Origin: Sodiomyces alkalinus F11
Lineage: Eukaryota > Ascomycota > Sordariomycetes > Glomerellales > Plectosphaerellaceae
NCBI RefSeq assembly: GCF_003711515.1
Contig: NW_021167083.1
Span: 2,696,201-2,760,200 of the forward strand
Length of the DNA stretch: 64,000 nt
Direction: 5' to 3'
The notes beneath the pieces were generated by a model, which was given only the letters and a program-made list of their open reading frames with translations, was not told the origin of the DNA and did not search any database. This document shows, piece after piece, positions 23,504 through 36,399 of this stretch (its first letter is position 1; every line of letters begins with the position of its first letter). Made by a program: the position numbers and the translations under genes.

Positions 23504-25239
23504 AGTATTAAATTGGTAAAGCCGCGATACCGTAAACGCTATATCTAGCCGCGATATCACGGCTATATATAGCATAGATCCTATTTTACGTTCATAGGTT
23601 TTAACGGCTATAGAACTACTATTACAGGGTATTAGTTCTACGGTCTTTATAGGGTGCGTAGGACGGTAAGAGCTTCTTTCTTTTCCAGGGTCTAATAGTC
23701 GTTCTAGTTTAGCGATATAGTAGCGTTATAATAGCTAAATCCGGCGCTTACCATAATCGCGAATAATCTTAATTCGAAGAAACTATTATAGAAGTCCTCT
23801 CTTTTATAGGCTATAGTGCTATTTAAGGTTATTAATAGCACGCTTTATTTTACTCTTATAATAGTCCTTATAAGTAATAACAATATCGTTAATATAGAAG
23901 AATAGGATAACGCTATAGTATAGAAAGTAAGACGATTCCAACGGCACTATTTTAAAGCTATCCTCAAGGAGCACTTTAGTGATATGCTTCTACTATAGTA
24001 GTAGAGATTTCTTAAGCCTATATAATACCGTTTTTAGTAGCAGGTGCCTTTTCGGATCTTAGTAACCTAGTAGTTCTCTTACAAAGATATTATAGAGAAG
24101 GGGAGTATATATAAACGCGTCAATAATATCGTATTATATTAGGGAAAGATTAAAAAGGGCCGTAAACGCTATTAACGCCCGGACCAAGCGTCCTATAAGT
24201 ATAGTCGCGTAGGTGTTATTCAGGGAATCGCGATATTATTAATCTCCGCGTACTATAAAGCGTGCCTTATAGTTATATAGAAAACTATATTTATCCTATG
24301 TATAAGTTATCACTAATATATAATTAAAGACCTAGTACCTAGCTATAATAGCCTTATATACTGTAATCTAGGATCCTATCTCCCGATAGCTCCGTAGGTG
24401 GTCTTATTACGCTTACCGGAATAGCTCCGCGTAGGGATACCCCTTAGGAGTATATTAGCCTCGCGGCGGCGCTAGTAGTTCTCGCTAGTGGATCTTCCTG
24501 GGGGCGGTAACCGCTAGTACCACGGCGAAAGCCGTGGGTACTAGGGCGGAAGCTACCGGTTATGAATACGGTTATTTAATTATCTTCCTAATCTTTAGCC
24601 TTATTAGCGGTTTACTATCTAATATATAGGTATACGGGCCGAGCCGGCCGGCGTTAAACGCCGAGATCTAAAGACTATCGCTACTATCTCCTCGTGGTGC
24701 TATAGAGTTTATACCCGTGATTATCGGTTACGAAGGTCGGTAATTAAGCGGTCTTATAATAATAGGGTCCGGCGCCGGTATTATAGCCTTTACCCCTATT
24801 CCGCTCCACTCCTACGGCGCGTCTAGCGGGAGGTTCTTATACTCCGGTAACCGTACTTAGTTAACGATTTACGTTAGTTCTTCCTTAGTTATATATAATA
24901 GGTTATTCTTCAAGGTAGCGATATCGTTATTAAAGAATTATCCTTTATTAAAGAAGATATCGCGTGTGCGAACTACGCGGTTACGTGTATATATATATAT
25001 ATATGTATATCTATTTAACGCCTTAGTATAGCACTAGTGAGTACTAGGTACGCGCTCCTCCTAGAGTATCGGGCGGTGCGATCTCTATATATCTATACTA
25101 AGAGATTATAGTGCTAATGGCTTAACTCTATAACTCTTTCCCACGAAAACCGATAAAACCTATACTATACTATCATTAGTAGTGTATAAGATATATAAGA
25201 ATGAAAATATCTATATCTAGTGGTACGCCCTCGGGGGCC

Positions 25240-28200
25240 TCCTTACTAGTTTCCTATCCCGCTATCCTATTCCTAGGGCAGTAGTCTTTATCCTAATCGC
25301 GAGGATAACAGGCATATCTTTTCTAGATATCCCGTTATATTATTTAGCGCGGCGAAAGCCGTTCCGTTTATTAGGACCTTTATAAGAGTCTCATACGGGT
25401 TATACTATTAGTTATCCCTATACTAGAGTTAGGCTAGCTATTTCCTATCCTTAATACCCCTAACCTTCCGATAGTAGACGATATACTCCCTTATTTTCGT
25501 GTGCCTGTAGCTATAGTCTGTGACGAAGTCTTTATACCTAAAGAGCTCGTGGTAATCTCTAAAATTACTATACCTAGTATATACTTATAGGAGGCGTATT
25601 AGTATCCTGCGTAGTAGACTAAGTTCCTTCGGCTCGCGCCGGCTAAACCCTAGTCTATACTAGAAGGCCTTATCGTACCTGTTTAGTTAGGATATGGCGT
25701 GCTATCTTTTAAGCCTAGTTCTAGAGTAAGTCTCTAATTAAGCCTTTACCCCGGCCTAGGTTAGCCTCTTATTTTCTAGTAGTATACTGTATATATTATC
25801 TCTAGAGTAAAGCTTATCGGCTCTTTTATTACCTAGTATTCTTATATACTCCGGGTATTACTTAAGGTCGATTAAGACTTTACTCGTTAGTCTTTACTAT
25901 TATAGGAATTTATATCTTAATAATCTAGGGGCTATACTAGCTAGTCTTTTAAGTACTATTTATTTATCGATATTGTAGGAGACCTAGTCTATTTCTGGTA
26001 GCTATAGCGTTACGGTAAAGCTGTGTCTAGCTCCCGTAACCTCCTTATTAAATACTACTATAGTACGGAGGTGCCCGCGCCCTAAGGTAATTTCTTATCC
26101 GCTACGCTAAATAAAGACTACCTAGGTCGTACTTTACTCTTTCTATAATTCGTCGGAGTAAACTAGTATATACTCTAGGGGTAATCTATCCACCTATTCG
26201 TTAAAAGCCTTCGCGGCTTCTTCCTTTGAGCCGTTATTAAGTAGTTTATTATCGTATTATATTCCGGTAAATCGGGGCCGTATAAGCGGGTTCCTTAATA
26301 GGTTTATTTCTATAAGCTCACGAGTATATAATACCCGCGACCTCCGGATAAAGGCCTTAGCCTTCCTAGCCTCTTCTCTATAAATCACGGTCACGGCTTA
26401 TATAATAAGGTGCTTTACTTCTAGTGCTATAAGTTATATCTTGTACCTTTATTAGAGGTACTCGGCGTATTCTTTTATAGAAGGCACGCTGGCTTCTCGG
26501 TATAAGGCTACTTTAGGTACTATCCTCCACGTAGGTAGTATAGCTTTAAGTATCGTTATCTATACTCGATTTATTATAGGGGTTCGGGGGAGGTACCCGG
26601 ATAAAGACCGGCACTATTTCTAATAAATCGCGTTGAAGCGGCCCTAGGCCGGGGCCTTCCCTTTTTCCTACGAGATCTCCGTTATGTAATACGTAATACT
26701 CGGCGCGTATATAAGGGCTACTCTATAAAATAAGGCTAGGTTCGGTCTATAGGTACTACCCGTAAGTCCCCTAATATAAGTAACGACTTTAAGACCCTTT
26801 TATACCTATATTTCGATATAATCACGGAAGTCGAGTCGCCTATCTATATAAACTCCTAGCCACTTAACCAGGGCAGGCTATTGCTATCCTACCTCCGGGG
26901 CTAATAGTATAAACGACTATAACTTCGTAGTTAAGATAAGGAATCCCTATAGCAGGGAACTAAGGCTCTTTCTAGCGGGAGAAAAGCTAGGCTTCGGCTT
27001 ATTAAAGTCTAGTTTAACACTATTATCTTTACACTACTTGAGTTATTATTATATTATCTTAGTAACCCATAGTATTACTTTATTAGGGTTCTTATAGACC
27101 GCGATAATATAGGAGTTATTAGTGTAACTAAACCGATCACTCTTATTAGGTAGTTTATATATATCTACGATACTAAGGACGTATCCGATTAAGGAAGCCG
27201 GAGACTCTTATAGAAGTCCTATAGGGTTAAACAGGGTATATTCGCTAGGGTATAAGTTACTAAATATAACCTATACTTATCTATTAGTGGCGAAGCTTTT
27301 CTACCACCTAATTATAGGGGGGTCCTACTCATAATAGCGTAGTCTATAAATAAACTATCTATAGAGGACTATATTAAAAGCGCCTTCTATACTATTAGTT
27401 ACGGTAATAGCCTACTTCCCCTAAGCTAGCTACAACTTAACCTTATATATTAATACCGCGGTGAGGTTAATTATTAATCGTCCTAAAAGTGCGCTAATAT
27501 ATTAGGGGTTTAGGATACCCGTGGATATTACCCGGTACACGGTTCTTTTTACTATAATACGCTCTAGGCCTTTACCGAGAACGCTAAGTAGTTAGACCAG
27601 CCTATACCCTATAATAGTGCTAGTATCCTTACTAGGCTTATCGATTATTACTATATCCCCTCTTCAGAAGGGGCGTAGGTAGTACCCGGCTTTCCTATAG
27701 GCTTCGAAAAGATAAGTCACCTTATCCTTAATCACCGGCTATACTAATCGGAGGAGGGGAATACTCACGTTATCTCCGCTAGGCGCCGTTATCGTGATAT
27801 CGACAGTATAACAGCATACTTTATCTCTTAGGATCAGGCTATCCTCTAGGATAGTTTATATCTAGCTTAGTAGGTAATTCTATAAGTCCTTTAGATTATC
27901 GATTTCTAGCTTACTAGCTTAGTCTATTATAAAAGTTCTCCCTTTTATTTATCTTCGAAGTAGCCTAGACTGTTATAAAAGATCCGGAGAGGCGTTAGCC
28001 TATCCCCTATCTTATACTAGCCGATCACCTTATATAACTCCTTAGCGTTCTTTATATTTCCGATCCGTTTATTCTAGTACTCCCGGCTTACCCGTTTTAT
28101 AGTTTTCCGGAAGGTCTCCTATACTTGGGTATATTCTCGGGTATAATATCTATATCGTATAGCCTCCCTATAAGCCTCCTTATATTCGTCGTTCTACTAC

Positions 28201-28855
28201 AGTCATCTATTCTTCGCTAGACCGCGTAATAGTATACCTACGCGGCGTAATAGGCTTACGATAATATTAATTAACTACTAGGCCTATTAGTCTAGGTACG
28301 TAGGGTCTAAGTCCTCTTACTCCGCCGGTTAGGGTAAAAGCTAGAGGTTCTCCTAGACTTCTCTCTAGAGTACCGCTCTCTTTTCTTCCTCTATTAAGAG
28401 GCTAAATCGGGCGGGTCTAATTAGGGTATCCTCTGTGTTAATATAGGCCGTTCTAATCTATCCTAATAGTGGGTAATAGTAGGCCGCCGCGCCGGCCTTT
28501 ACTACCACCTTAATATTAGTATATAAAGCCGTTAAGAATACTAGGTCGATAATGGTCTAGTATCCTCCTCGGTTATATATCGCCTTACCGGGGTTATTAT
28601 ATAGGGTAAGACCGTGACTCTCTATCTAATGAGGAATTTCTTCTCCTCTCCCTATCGTCTAATAGGTTATCGGCTCCTAGTCGTAGTATCTAGCGTTAAA
28701 GTTACCTCTAATCGTGATATTCGGCGGCGGTATCTAGGTTACGAGTACGTTCTAGGGATTTAACTTACTTATAAGGCCCCTATAAATATTTAGGAAGTAT
28801 ATTCCCTTAACTTTAACTAGCAGGATATACCTAGAGCCTAGTACTAGGGATTCTA
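25240..28855 (-). pseudogene. LINE-4 ORF2: endonuclease end, reverse transcriptase, RNase H
   Basis: Minus strand, in order. The endonuclease has GNFNAR at about 28692-28706 (GDFN expected) and, further on, TIIDLVF near 28540. Reverse transcriptase has FSYTNNSYIIA at about 27100-27130, where YxDD is expected. RNase H has a degraded VYSDE near 26160 and an IRILGNKRADKLY segment near 25820-25860. The tail resembles 62060-62687. The frame is broken only by RIP-type stops. The first part of the endonuclease lies beyond two insertions, at 29393-29476 and 36138-36330. Confidence 0.78.
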
Positions 28856-28867
28856 TCTCTTATATAT

Positions 28868-29380
28868 AAGACCAGTTATTCCGACTAGGGCAGTTGTTTA
28901 TTCCGACTAGGGTCCTACTAACAGCACCTAACAGCAGCCGTCACTGGCGCTGTATATACGTATATATCCTACACTCAATTAACGATACGGTCGCGCCCGT
29001 TTAATTAACGATATTATCGGTCGGCTCGTTTAACGATATCGTCGGTATCGGCTCGTTTAACTCACGATATCGTCGGTCGGCTCGTTTAATTAACTATATC
29101 GTCCTTATCCTACGACGAAGATCCAGATTTAACCGAGTTGCCTCCCACCGAAGTTAGCTATGATTAACCCCGTCCTCGCCCTCCACGTTATTTATAACAC
29201 CGACCACGACCCCGACTATATATTAAATACACGAGCCGACCGACGATATCGTTGATTAAACGTACGCACGTAGGTTATATAGAGGTACGTAGCTATAAAC
29301 GGAGCTAGCAGCGGCTACTATCAGGTGCTATTAGTAGGACCCTAGTCGGAATAAACAACTGCCCTAGTCGGAATAAGTCG
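28868..29380. mobile_element. 513-bp element with long terminal inverted repeats and 12-bp target duplication
   Basis: Flanked by TCTCTTATATAT at 28856-28867 and 29381-29392. The outer ~75 bp of each side pair as inverted repeats. Each arm contains two copies of TTATTCCGACTAGGG separated by CAGTTG-type sequence. Inside the left arm are at least three tandem repeats of a unit containing CGATATCGTCGGTCGGCTCG (about 28980-29100), and an inverted copy lies at about 29228-29262. There is no coding capacity. If one target copy is removed, the LINE-4 endonuclease frame joins without a shift. The long inverted repeats and the 8- to 12-bp duplication resemble a non-autonomous MULE-type element; this is inference. 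Confidence 0.75.
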
Positions 29381-29392
29381 TCTCTTATATAT

Positions 29393-29476
29393 TTAGTCCC
29401 GCTCTAATATATATAATAACCCAGGGCTTATCCCCTAAGTCCGGCTATATCCGTATTGGCGAGAACTTCTTATAGC
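29393..29476 (-). pseudogene. LINE-4 endonuclease, internal fragment
   Basis: This short piece of the LINE-4 endonuclease frame lies between the 513-bp element and LINE-2. On the minus strand it reads GYKKFSPIRI and then IIYIRAGLN. It joins to 28855 and to 36138 once each insertion and one target copy are removed. Confidence 0.75.
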
Positions 29477-29999
29477 CCGGAAGATTAGGTTTTTTTTATT
29501 ATCGATCTTACTCCGCTATCCTAACTAATGTATAGGAGCCTCTCTAGGCTATACGGTCCTTCTCGGGTGGCTATAGGGGGGAAAACCCGGGTAAAACCCG
29601 GGGAAAACCCCTATACACTTCCTTAGGTGGAGTGGTGCCGCTACGGGGCCGACGTGGCCCCGGTTTATCTCTGCTATATATCTAGATCGTACCTCTAGGC
29701 TAATAGTTAACGGGAAGTATAGCAGGCTAATAGTTAGGTAGGTTAGCCTAAGCCGATTATTAGTGACGGAGTAGGGACTAAGAGGGTACCGCCGCGCCTC
29801 CGTGTCGCGGAGGCTACGGCCTTTTAGCCTCGGCCTCCCTACGTCCCCGAGGATCGTGCCTTTTATTCCTTCTACTCGGTTAATAAAAAGAGTAAGGGAG
29901 GCAGGCGCCTCTTACCTCCCTTAGGTAGGTTCCTGCTATATCCGGCGGTAGGTAAGGGGAATAAGGCTCTACCCTATTATAGAATTAGATAGTTAATAT

Positions 30000-32900
30000 C
30001 CCTTAAGGTCTTTATACCTCTTTTCCCTCTCTTTTCCTCCTATAACGCTAATAAGTTCATTATAGGTTTTCTCCTAATCTATTCCCGCTCATAGTGCTAT
30101 AGACTTATCGTTATAGTTTTATACTAATAGTAAAACACTTTAGTTTCCCTTATTTACTTTTCTATTATAACTAGACTATAAGTGCTTAGTAGGTAACGCC
30201 GCGGTGGCGTGGTAGCGTAGGGTCAATTAGGTAGTATAGTATTAATTTATATATACGAATACTTAAGCGATAGTAGTAGTATAATATAAGTTCTCCTAAT
30301 AGCGTAGCGGTGCCTTAGTAGTAGTATACTAATAGTCGTAAATATTATCTCCTAATAATAATACTAATAATAGTCGTAACCGGTATAAGAAGGGCTCGGT
30401 TCGGGTTATACCGTATATATCCCCTAGTGGTATCGGGGCGGTGCCGCGGTGGCTAACCTGGGGTAGTTATATTCGTTATAGTAAGCGCCTAGGTATATAC
30501 CCGGATAACGTGGAGGCCTGCTCTAATACCATGGGTATAAAGGCAGCTTATTTTTAGTATACTAATAGCCGGCGTCCGTGTAAGGATATAAGTCGTGTCG
30601 ATATTATCGTGGTGCCGTAGGTATATCGTGGTAGTATATACTAATTTTCCTTTCGGCCCCCCCCGCTACTAAAAAATAGCAGTAGCGTTTTATAGATCTT
30701 TATAGGGCCTATATAGTAGTAAAGGCCGCCGGTAATAACGGTATCGCTACTATACGTCTCCCCCTTCCGTGCTAAAATAGTCCTCTACTAATAAGCTATA
30801 GGCTAAGGAGCGTTTAAGGACGGCGTCCCGGTCTTTTAACCAGGCCCTAAACCGGGCGCTACCTTTCGGTTATAGCCGCGGCGGCCCCGCGTCGGCGGAG
30901 GTATAGGAATTATCTTATTAGATAAGACGTTTAGAGGGTAAGATAGACCTTATTCTAGAGCACCTTATAAGTAGCCCCTTTTCGGTCTCCTTATAGTACT
31001 ATAGTGGCGGTAGTTAGCTAACCGGTCCTAGTAGGGCCTAGAATATATTGAGAGTAATATTAGCACTACTAAGGATAATAAGAACGATAATAACTAGGGC
31101 GATAATAGCTGGTAGCTACTAATAGCCCCCCTTAGCGCTAAGCTAATACCGCCGGGGTCCCAGGTTATAGGACCCCTATTAATAATTAATAGATCCGCCG
31201 TGTTATACTGCCTCCGCTCCGGTCCCGCTTCGGTATTACCTCTATTTTCGTAGGCCTCTATAACTTTAAGGGCGAGGTAAAAGTCCTTAAGCCTCTTCCG
31301 TTATAGGAACCACCTTATAACTACCCCGGCTTCGGTATCGTGTTCTAGTACGTTATATAAGTCTCCTCTAATTGTGAGCGGCCTCCCTACGGCACCGAAA
31401 AGGCCCCTATAATCCTCCGCGGCTACCTCCTAGCACTAGAGTACTATATACTCCGCCGTTTCCGCCCCTCCGTCCTTATAAGGGTACCGCGGTAAAGGGA
31501 AGCCCGGTACCCTTATTTTAGCTAGGAATACCCGTAGGCCTAGTTTTTCTAATTTAATCTAGGTAAGTGCGGAGCTCTATAGTTTAAGGAGCCCTTTATA
31601 TTTCCGGAAGGAGTATCGTGTCGGGGGGCGGCTTAGTGCCACTACGGCGTAGGTATAAGGCCGTTATGCTTCCGTCTAGGCTTAACCCTATTCCCTTATA
31701 AGGGCCTTCCGCGGGGGCGAGGTTCCGGCCTAGGCTATTAGGGCGGTAAGCTATACCGTCCACGCGAGGGCGGTATAGGTCCTATAATACCGGTTTAGTA
31801 CCGCTAGGGCTCTCGCCGCGGCGTATACTCCGGCTAATATCTTATCTTCTATCCCTTCTTCTTATATCTAAAGGATCTTTCGGGCACTTAGGCTTAAGAG
31901 GTATAGGTTAAGGGGGGGAATAAAGGTCTCTTTTTCGAGGACCCTAACCGGCGTGGCTTTATAGGCTCTAGCTACTAATCGGAGGTATCGGTTCTATACC
32001 GCTATAAGTGCCGTTATAAGGCCGTGCTAGGGGCCGGCCCCTATCTTATAGACGGTTAAGGCGTAATAGGCGATTATTAGTCGTATAACTATGAGGTATA
32101 GTCTCTTTACGTCTACGAAGCTATACCCTTACGATACCACGCTAAGCCTTAAGAGGGCGTATATTTAGGTGGCTAGGCGGCTCTTTACCTTTTTAGTGTT
32201 TCGCCGTAAGTTAAGCTTCCTATTAAGCTAAACGCCTAGGAGCCTTATCGCCTCCGCCGCCGGCACCGAAGTAGTACTAAGGGGGAGCGGGGTAAGTAAG
32301 GGTTAGTATAACTTCGTGAAGGGGATATAGACGTACTTAGCTAGTTCGAACTATAGTCCGCTCGCTATCTCCTAGTCTAGGTATATCCGCTATACGGTAA
32401 TAAGGCGTTACCACGTCTATACCTCCGTCCTACTAAAGGCGATAATATTCGTATTATCGGCGAAGCCTACTACTATCGTTTTAGGAACCCTTTTTAGTTC
32501 TTCGTATAGGGTGGAGATATAAAGGATAAAGAGGATAGGGGAGATCGGGGAGCCTTATAGTACGCCCTTATAGAGGTATTACGGGGGGGCCGTTTCGCTA
32601 TTAAGTAATAGCTAGGCTATACGGTCTTTAAGAAAGCTACTAACTAGGGTAATAAGCTACCGGGGGAAGCCTTTCCTTCTAAGTACCTTAAGGAGGCGAG
32701 AATAGGGGATAGTATCGAATACTCCTTTAATATCTAGTTAGAGTATTAAAGTAATACCGCTATAGGCCTAACTCGCCTTTATAGCCTTTATAACTCTTTA
32801 TACTACCGTTTTTATACTTCGCCCTATCCGGTTACCTATCTATCTCTCCGGGAGGAGCCGATACTCCTCTATTACGGTAGCGATCCGGTCGGCTAGTATC

Positions 32901-34550
32901 CCCTTAAGGACCTTACCTATTATACTAAAGAGTGATATCGGTCGTTAGCCCTTTACTATCCCGTAGTCGGCCAGCGGCTAGCCTTCCTTCTTAAGGACTA
33001 CCACGGTAGCGTAGCGGCACCTCTTCGGGTAATAGCTTATTTCGAGACACGCTATAAAGATAGCACTAAGTCTTTAGTATAGGGGGGGTCTATATGCTTT
33101 TAGGAGCCCTACTAGGAGGCCGTCGGGGCTTAGTGCCGCCTAGGGTTTTATCTTCTTAAGGCGCCCCTATACGTCCGCTACGGTAATGTCTCGGCGGATA
33201 TCCTACTCCGGGGGGAATTCCGCGCCTAGGGGCTTAGGGGCGGTAGGGAGGGAGGGGTGAAAAAACTTCCGGTTTAGGACTTCGGCCTTTTCTACGTATA
33301 TAGTTACCGGGTAGTCGCTATTATCTTAGTATAATAGTAGCACTAATAGGGGGTCCGGTAATACGCCCCTTTTAGTTCGTGCTTATTTTAATAGCCGCTA
33401 AAGAAGGCTATTATCCTTTCCGGTTAAGTAGAGTAGGTGCTATTAGTATATCCGCTTCGCTACCGCGATAGCCTTATCTTAGCGCCTCTCCGCTTCCTAG
33501 AACTCGTCCTATCGGTTCCGGGACTTCCTAGATATATATCTACGGTACAGGCGCTTTACTTCCTAGGTAAGGGCGGTTAGCTCCGTGTTTTATTAGGAGG
33601 TAGATAGGCGTTTAGGGGTACCACTACAGCGGTGCGGCGCGGCCTTATCGGCTATATTCGTAAGGTCTACTATTAAGTTATCTAATCCTAAGTCGATATC
33701 TTCTAGTAATATAAGGGGGCCGGTCTACTATAGCCGCGTAGTAAGCTAGGGGACCTATAAGGGGTTAAAGTCTTTCTAGACCTAGCGGGGCCTAGCTAGG
33801 TCCCGCGGTAGTATTAATCGCGGTAATCGGCGAGGTGTCCGTCTCTATAAGGATTCAGGCCGTCTATAAGTAGTAGTTAGACCTAATAACGGTCTTATCC
33901 GGGCCGCTAAAGTCGTAGCGGAGCCTTTACGTTACCTATATAAGGTCGATAATACTAGCACGCCGGCCCGGGCGGTACTATATAGTTATTCCGGGGGGGG
34001 TTACTAGGTTAAGGTTCTACCGGGTTGTAAAGGTAAGTAGGGTATCGGCTCGGTGGTAGTACCGCGGTGGTTATAACTATAAGAGGTAGTATAGGTTAAA
34101 GTCCCCTATAAGGACGTATCGGGCCTATAGCGGTACTATATCGAATATATCTTATAGGGGCATGTTCTAGGGGATCCTGGCTAACTAGTAGTTCTCTAAG
34201 TAGATCGACTAGATTATAAGGGTATTATCTCCGGTCCTGAATAGAACCACGTAGTCATCGAGGTAGGCCCACCACGTCCACGTGTATAGCGGGTGTCTCT
34301 TATAGATATATAAGAGGGCGCGGCCTCCTCCTTAGATTAGCCGGTATACCCCTTAGGAGGGGTACGCGGGGCTTTTCGTGAAACTGTTAAGGCCGGGTTC
34401 CTGGATTATTATTATATTATATTCGGCGCGGTACCGGAGCGGTAGCTCCCGCCGCGCCTAACTCCTCCCTATATTCCACGAAAGGATATGAATTTCTATT
34501 AATTAGAGGGGGGGGGGGTTAAGACGATATGCCCGGTATACCCGGGGTCT
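30000..34550 (-). pseudogene. LINE-2 ORF2: endonuclease and reverse transcriptase
   Basis: Limits are approximate. The endonuclease keeps IGDFNLYY at about 34085-34110, and its C-terminal segment RRASIIDLI with NYYLQT (SDHYLQT-like) lies around 33870-33970. Reverse transcriptase keeps GFADNTNIIAFS near 32435-32470, with the second Asp of FADD changed to Asn. Downstream sequence to the 3' end was not assigned to domains. Stops are RIP-type. Confidence 0.72.
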
Positions 34551-34559
34551 AGCTTTAGG

Positions 34560-36100
34560 GTTCTTACTACGGTACCTTACCGGTCCCGCGAGGGACTACA
34601 TAGGCGCTTATAGGGCCCGGTATCGGGGAGCCTTTATATCCTTTAGTCCTTTTTAGGGGGCGTTTATAGCCCCTATAAAAGGGCCTATCCTAGTCCTAGG
34701 TGATAATAATCGGGGGGAAGATTTACGGCTACTATAAGTATACCGCTTCGGTCTAGCGGGTGATATCGAAGTCCCTGGCTTAGTATTTATACGCTTCGCG
34801 AGTTTTCTCGGTCTTTTTCTTAAGTAGCCGGTATAAGTCGTTAAAGGTATTATAGTCTCCGGTATAAGCGGTATAGCGGCGGGGTTAGCCGGGCGCCGTA
34901 GCGTTATAATACCTTAGGCCTTATAGGTATGCTAATTCGGGCTTAGCGTAATAGCGGTATACCTTCTCTGCCGCCGGGTAGCCGTTAGCCCTATAGCCAA
35001 AGTATAAGCACTTATAGTAACTTAGGAGGCTAAGGTTAGGATTATATAGTTCGTAGATATAGCTACCCCCTTTAAAGAGGAGGGTATTCCGGATAAGGCT
35101 TACTACCCCTTCCGGTAAAGCCGATTCGATAAGGAGGAGCGCTACCCTACCGGTGCCGCGGCGGGGTACTCGTTATTACGCCCGGAGGATTTTGGCCTTA
35201 GGGTTTATATCTTATAGGGATACTAGTAGGTCCTCCTCGGATAAGGCGTTAAGGACCTCCCGGGGGATAGCCTTAGTAAGCGTAGGGTAGGTTCGCGCGG
35301 CTAGGGTAGCTCCTTTACCGAAGGCCTTTTTAACCTATTACTTCTTATAGGTAGTCTACTACTATACCCCTTTAGTAAAGGTAAAGCAGATATTACTGCT
35401 AGGTAGCTTCCGTGCCGCTATAGCGTTATATCGGGTAGTTATAGCGTTTATAGCTTAAATAATTTCCTTAGGGGTCCTGGCTCTAAGGGGCTAGTCTTCG
35501 GGGAGGGTTCCTTAGCGGACTATTAGCTCCCGATAATGTCTAGCGGGGATTATTTTAGGGGGGGCGGGGTCCCGCGGCGGCGCTACCGCGGGTGCTTAGG
35601 CTATAATATTAGCCTAAGTCTCTTTTATACCGCTTATTCCTTTTCGGAGTTCCTTACAGATAATATAGCGGACGGTTACGCGTAGGTGCGTTAACGGTAT
35701 CGTACTAGCGTCTTTACAGGTACTACGTATCGTGATTAATTCCTCTACTAGCTCTACGACCTAGTTTATCGTGTTCCTGTTAGCTAATAGGGCCTGAGTT
35801 TCTGCCCTAATCTTAGTTACTCTTAGTTCTAGGGGGCGCGGTGGTCCTCTTTCCGTCTTATATCGGTTCCGCACTATATCTTGCTATAGGCGGGGGGGGA
35901 GCGCTTATATTACGAAAAGTAGGTCCGTTACGAATTCTATATAGTTAAGGTCGGGGTAACGCTATCCCACGACTCTTTCGGCTATACCGTAGCGCCGGTA
36001 TTACGGTGCCGCTACGATAGTATCCCGGGAAGGAGGTAGTAGTTATAATCTCTATCCTAATAGTTTTATCGATTTTGCTCTTATTACGCGCCCGTGGTTA
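34560..36100 (-). pseudogene. LINE-2 ORF1, gag-like with zinc knuckles
   Basis: Near its C-terminus, at about 34978-35026, the minus strand reads YYKCLYFGYRANGY. With Tyr read as RIP-changed Cys or His, this fits a C-x2-C-x4-H-x4-C knuckle. A second C-x2-C-like pair follows near 34930-34960. Such knuckles are known from ORF1 proteins of ascomycete LINEs. No reliable start was identified. Confidence 0.6.
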
Positions 36101-36137
36101 ATAGGCGTGTCGATTTTTTTTTTCCGGAAGATTAGGT

Positions 36138-36330
36138 AAAGACCTTATCCGGGCTTCTTCTTTTAAGGGCTCTTAGTATATTAGTATATCGAGCTTAGCC
36201 TCCTACGCTATTACTAGTATAGCTTTTAGTATATTACGGTTCTTATCTATATTCTACTAAATATAGGTAAGTCCTGTTAGGGGGGGTCTGGCTCCCCGGT
36301 AGTCTTTTTACCGGTTAGGTTTCCGGTTTA
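36138..36330 (-). pseudogene. LINE-4 endonuclease, N-terminal fragment
   Basis: The minus strand begins with an endonuclease N-terminus of the type QQNxxK...ILxxAxExxxDILxxQEP, then EEARIRSLPNLPG, where LINE-2 interrupts it. The QEP motif fits the AP-endonuclease fold of LINE ORF2 proteins. Confidence 0.72.
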
Positions 36331-36399
36331 TTAACCTTCTTTAGTATAGCTATTATTATCGGCTCCTCTAAGGCTATTATCTCTCTCCTTAGCCACGCT

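Larger units (their letters stand above)
21700..24974 (-). pseudogene. Copia C integrase end, reverse transcriptase and RNase H
   Basis: Left of LINE-4 the minus strand resumes at the integrase C-terminus (RDIFFNKGQFF-like near 24960, where TAG or TAA replaces Gln). Reverse transcriptase shows FFYINDIVI at about 23886-23906 and, near 23520-23560, RLDIAFTVSRLYQFN. RNase H then continues after the 23001-23503 insertion, with a DNTVDRKS segment near 22850. After the 22076-22629 insertion it ends with LSTRLRYIHIHSH near 21950-21990 and a DGLIKALAGD segment near 21860. Joined across the two insertions, the domain order is that of an ordinary copia pol. Confidence 0.8.
29491..36123 (-). mobile_element. 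LINE-2, full-length sister of LINE-1, inserted in LINE-4
   Basis: The 14-bp duplication CCGGAAGATTAGGT lies at 29477-29490 and 36124-36137. The element is about 6.6 kb on the minus strand. It is collinear with LINE-1 but less mutated and retains the ORF1 zinc knuckles. The 3' end on the minus strand is AATAAAAAAAA; at the 5' junction about ten A residues sit between the duplication and CGACACGCC. Its insertion splits the LINE-4 endonuclease. Confidence 0.9.
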
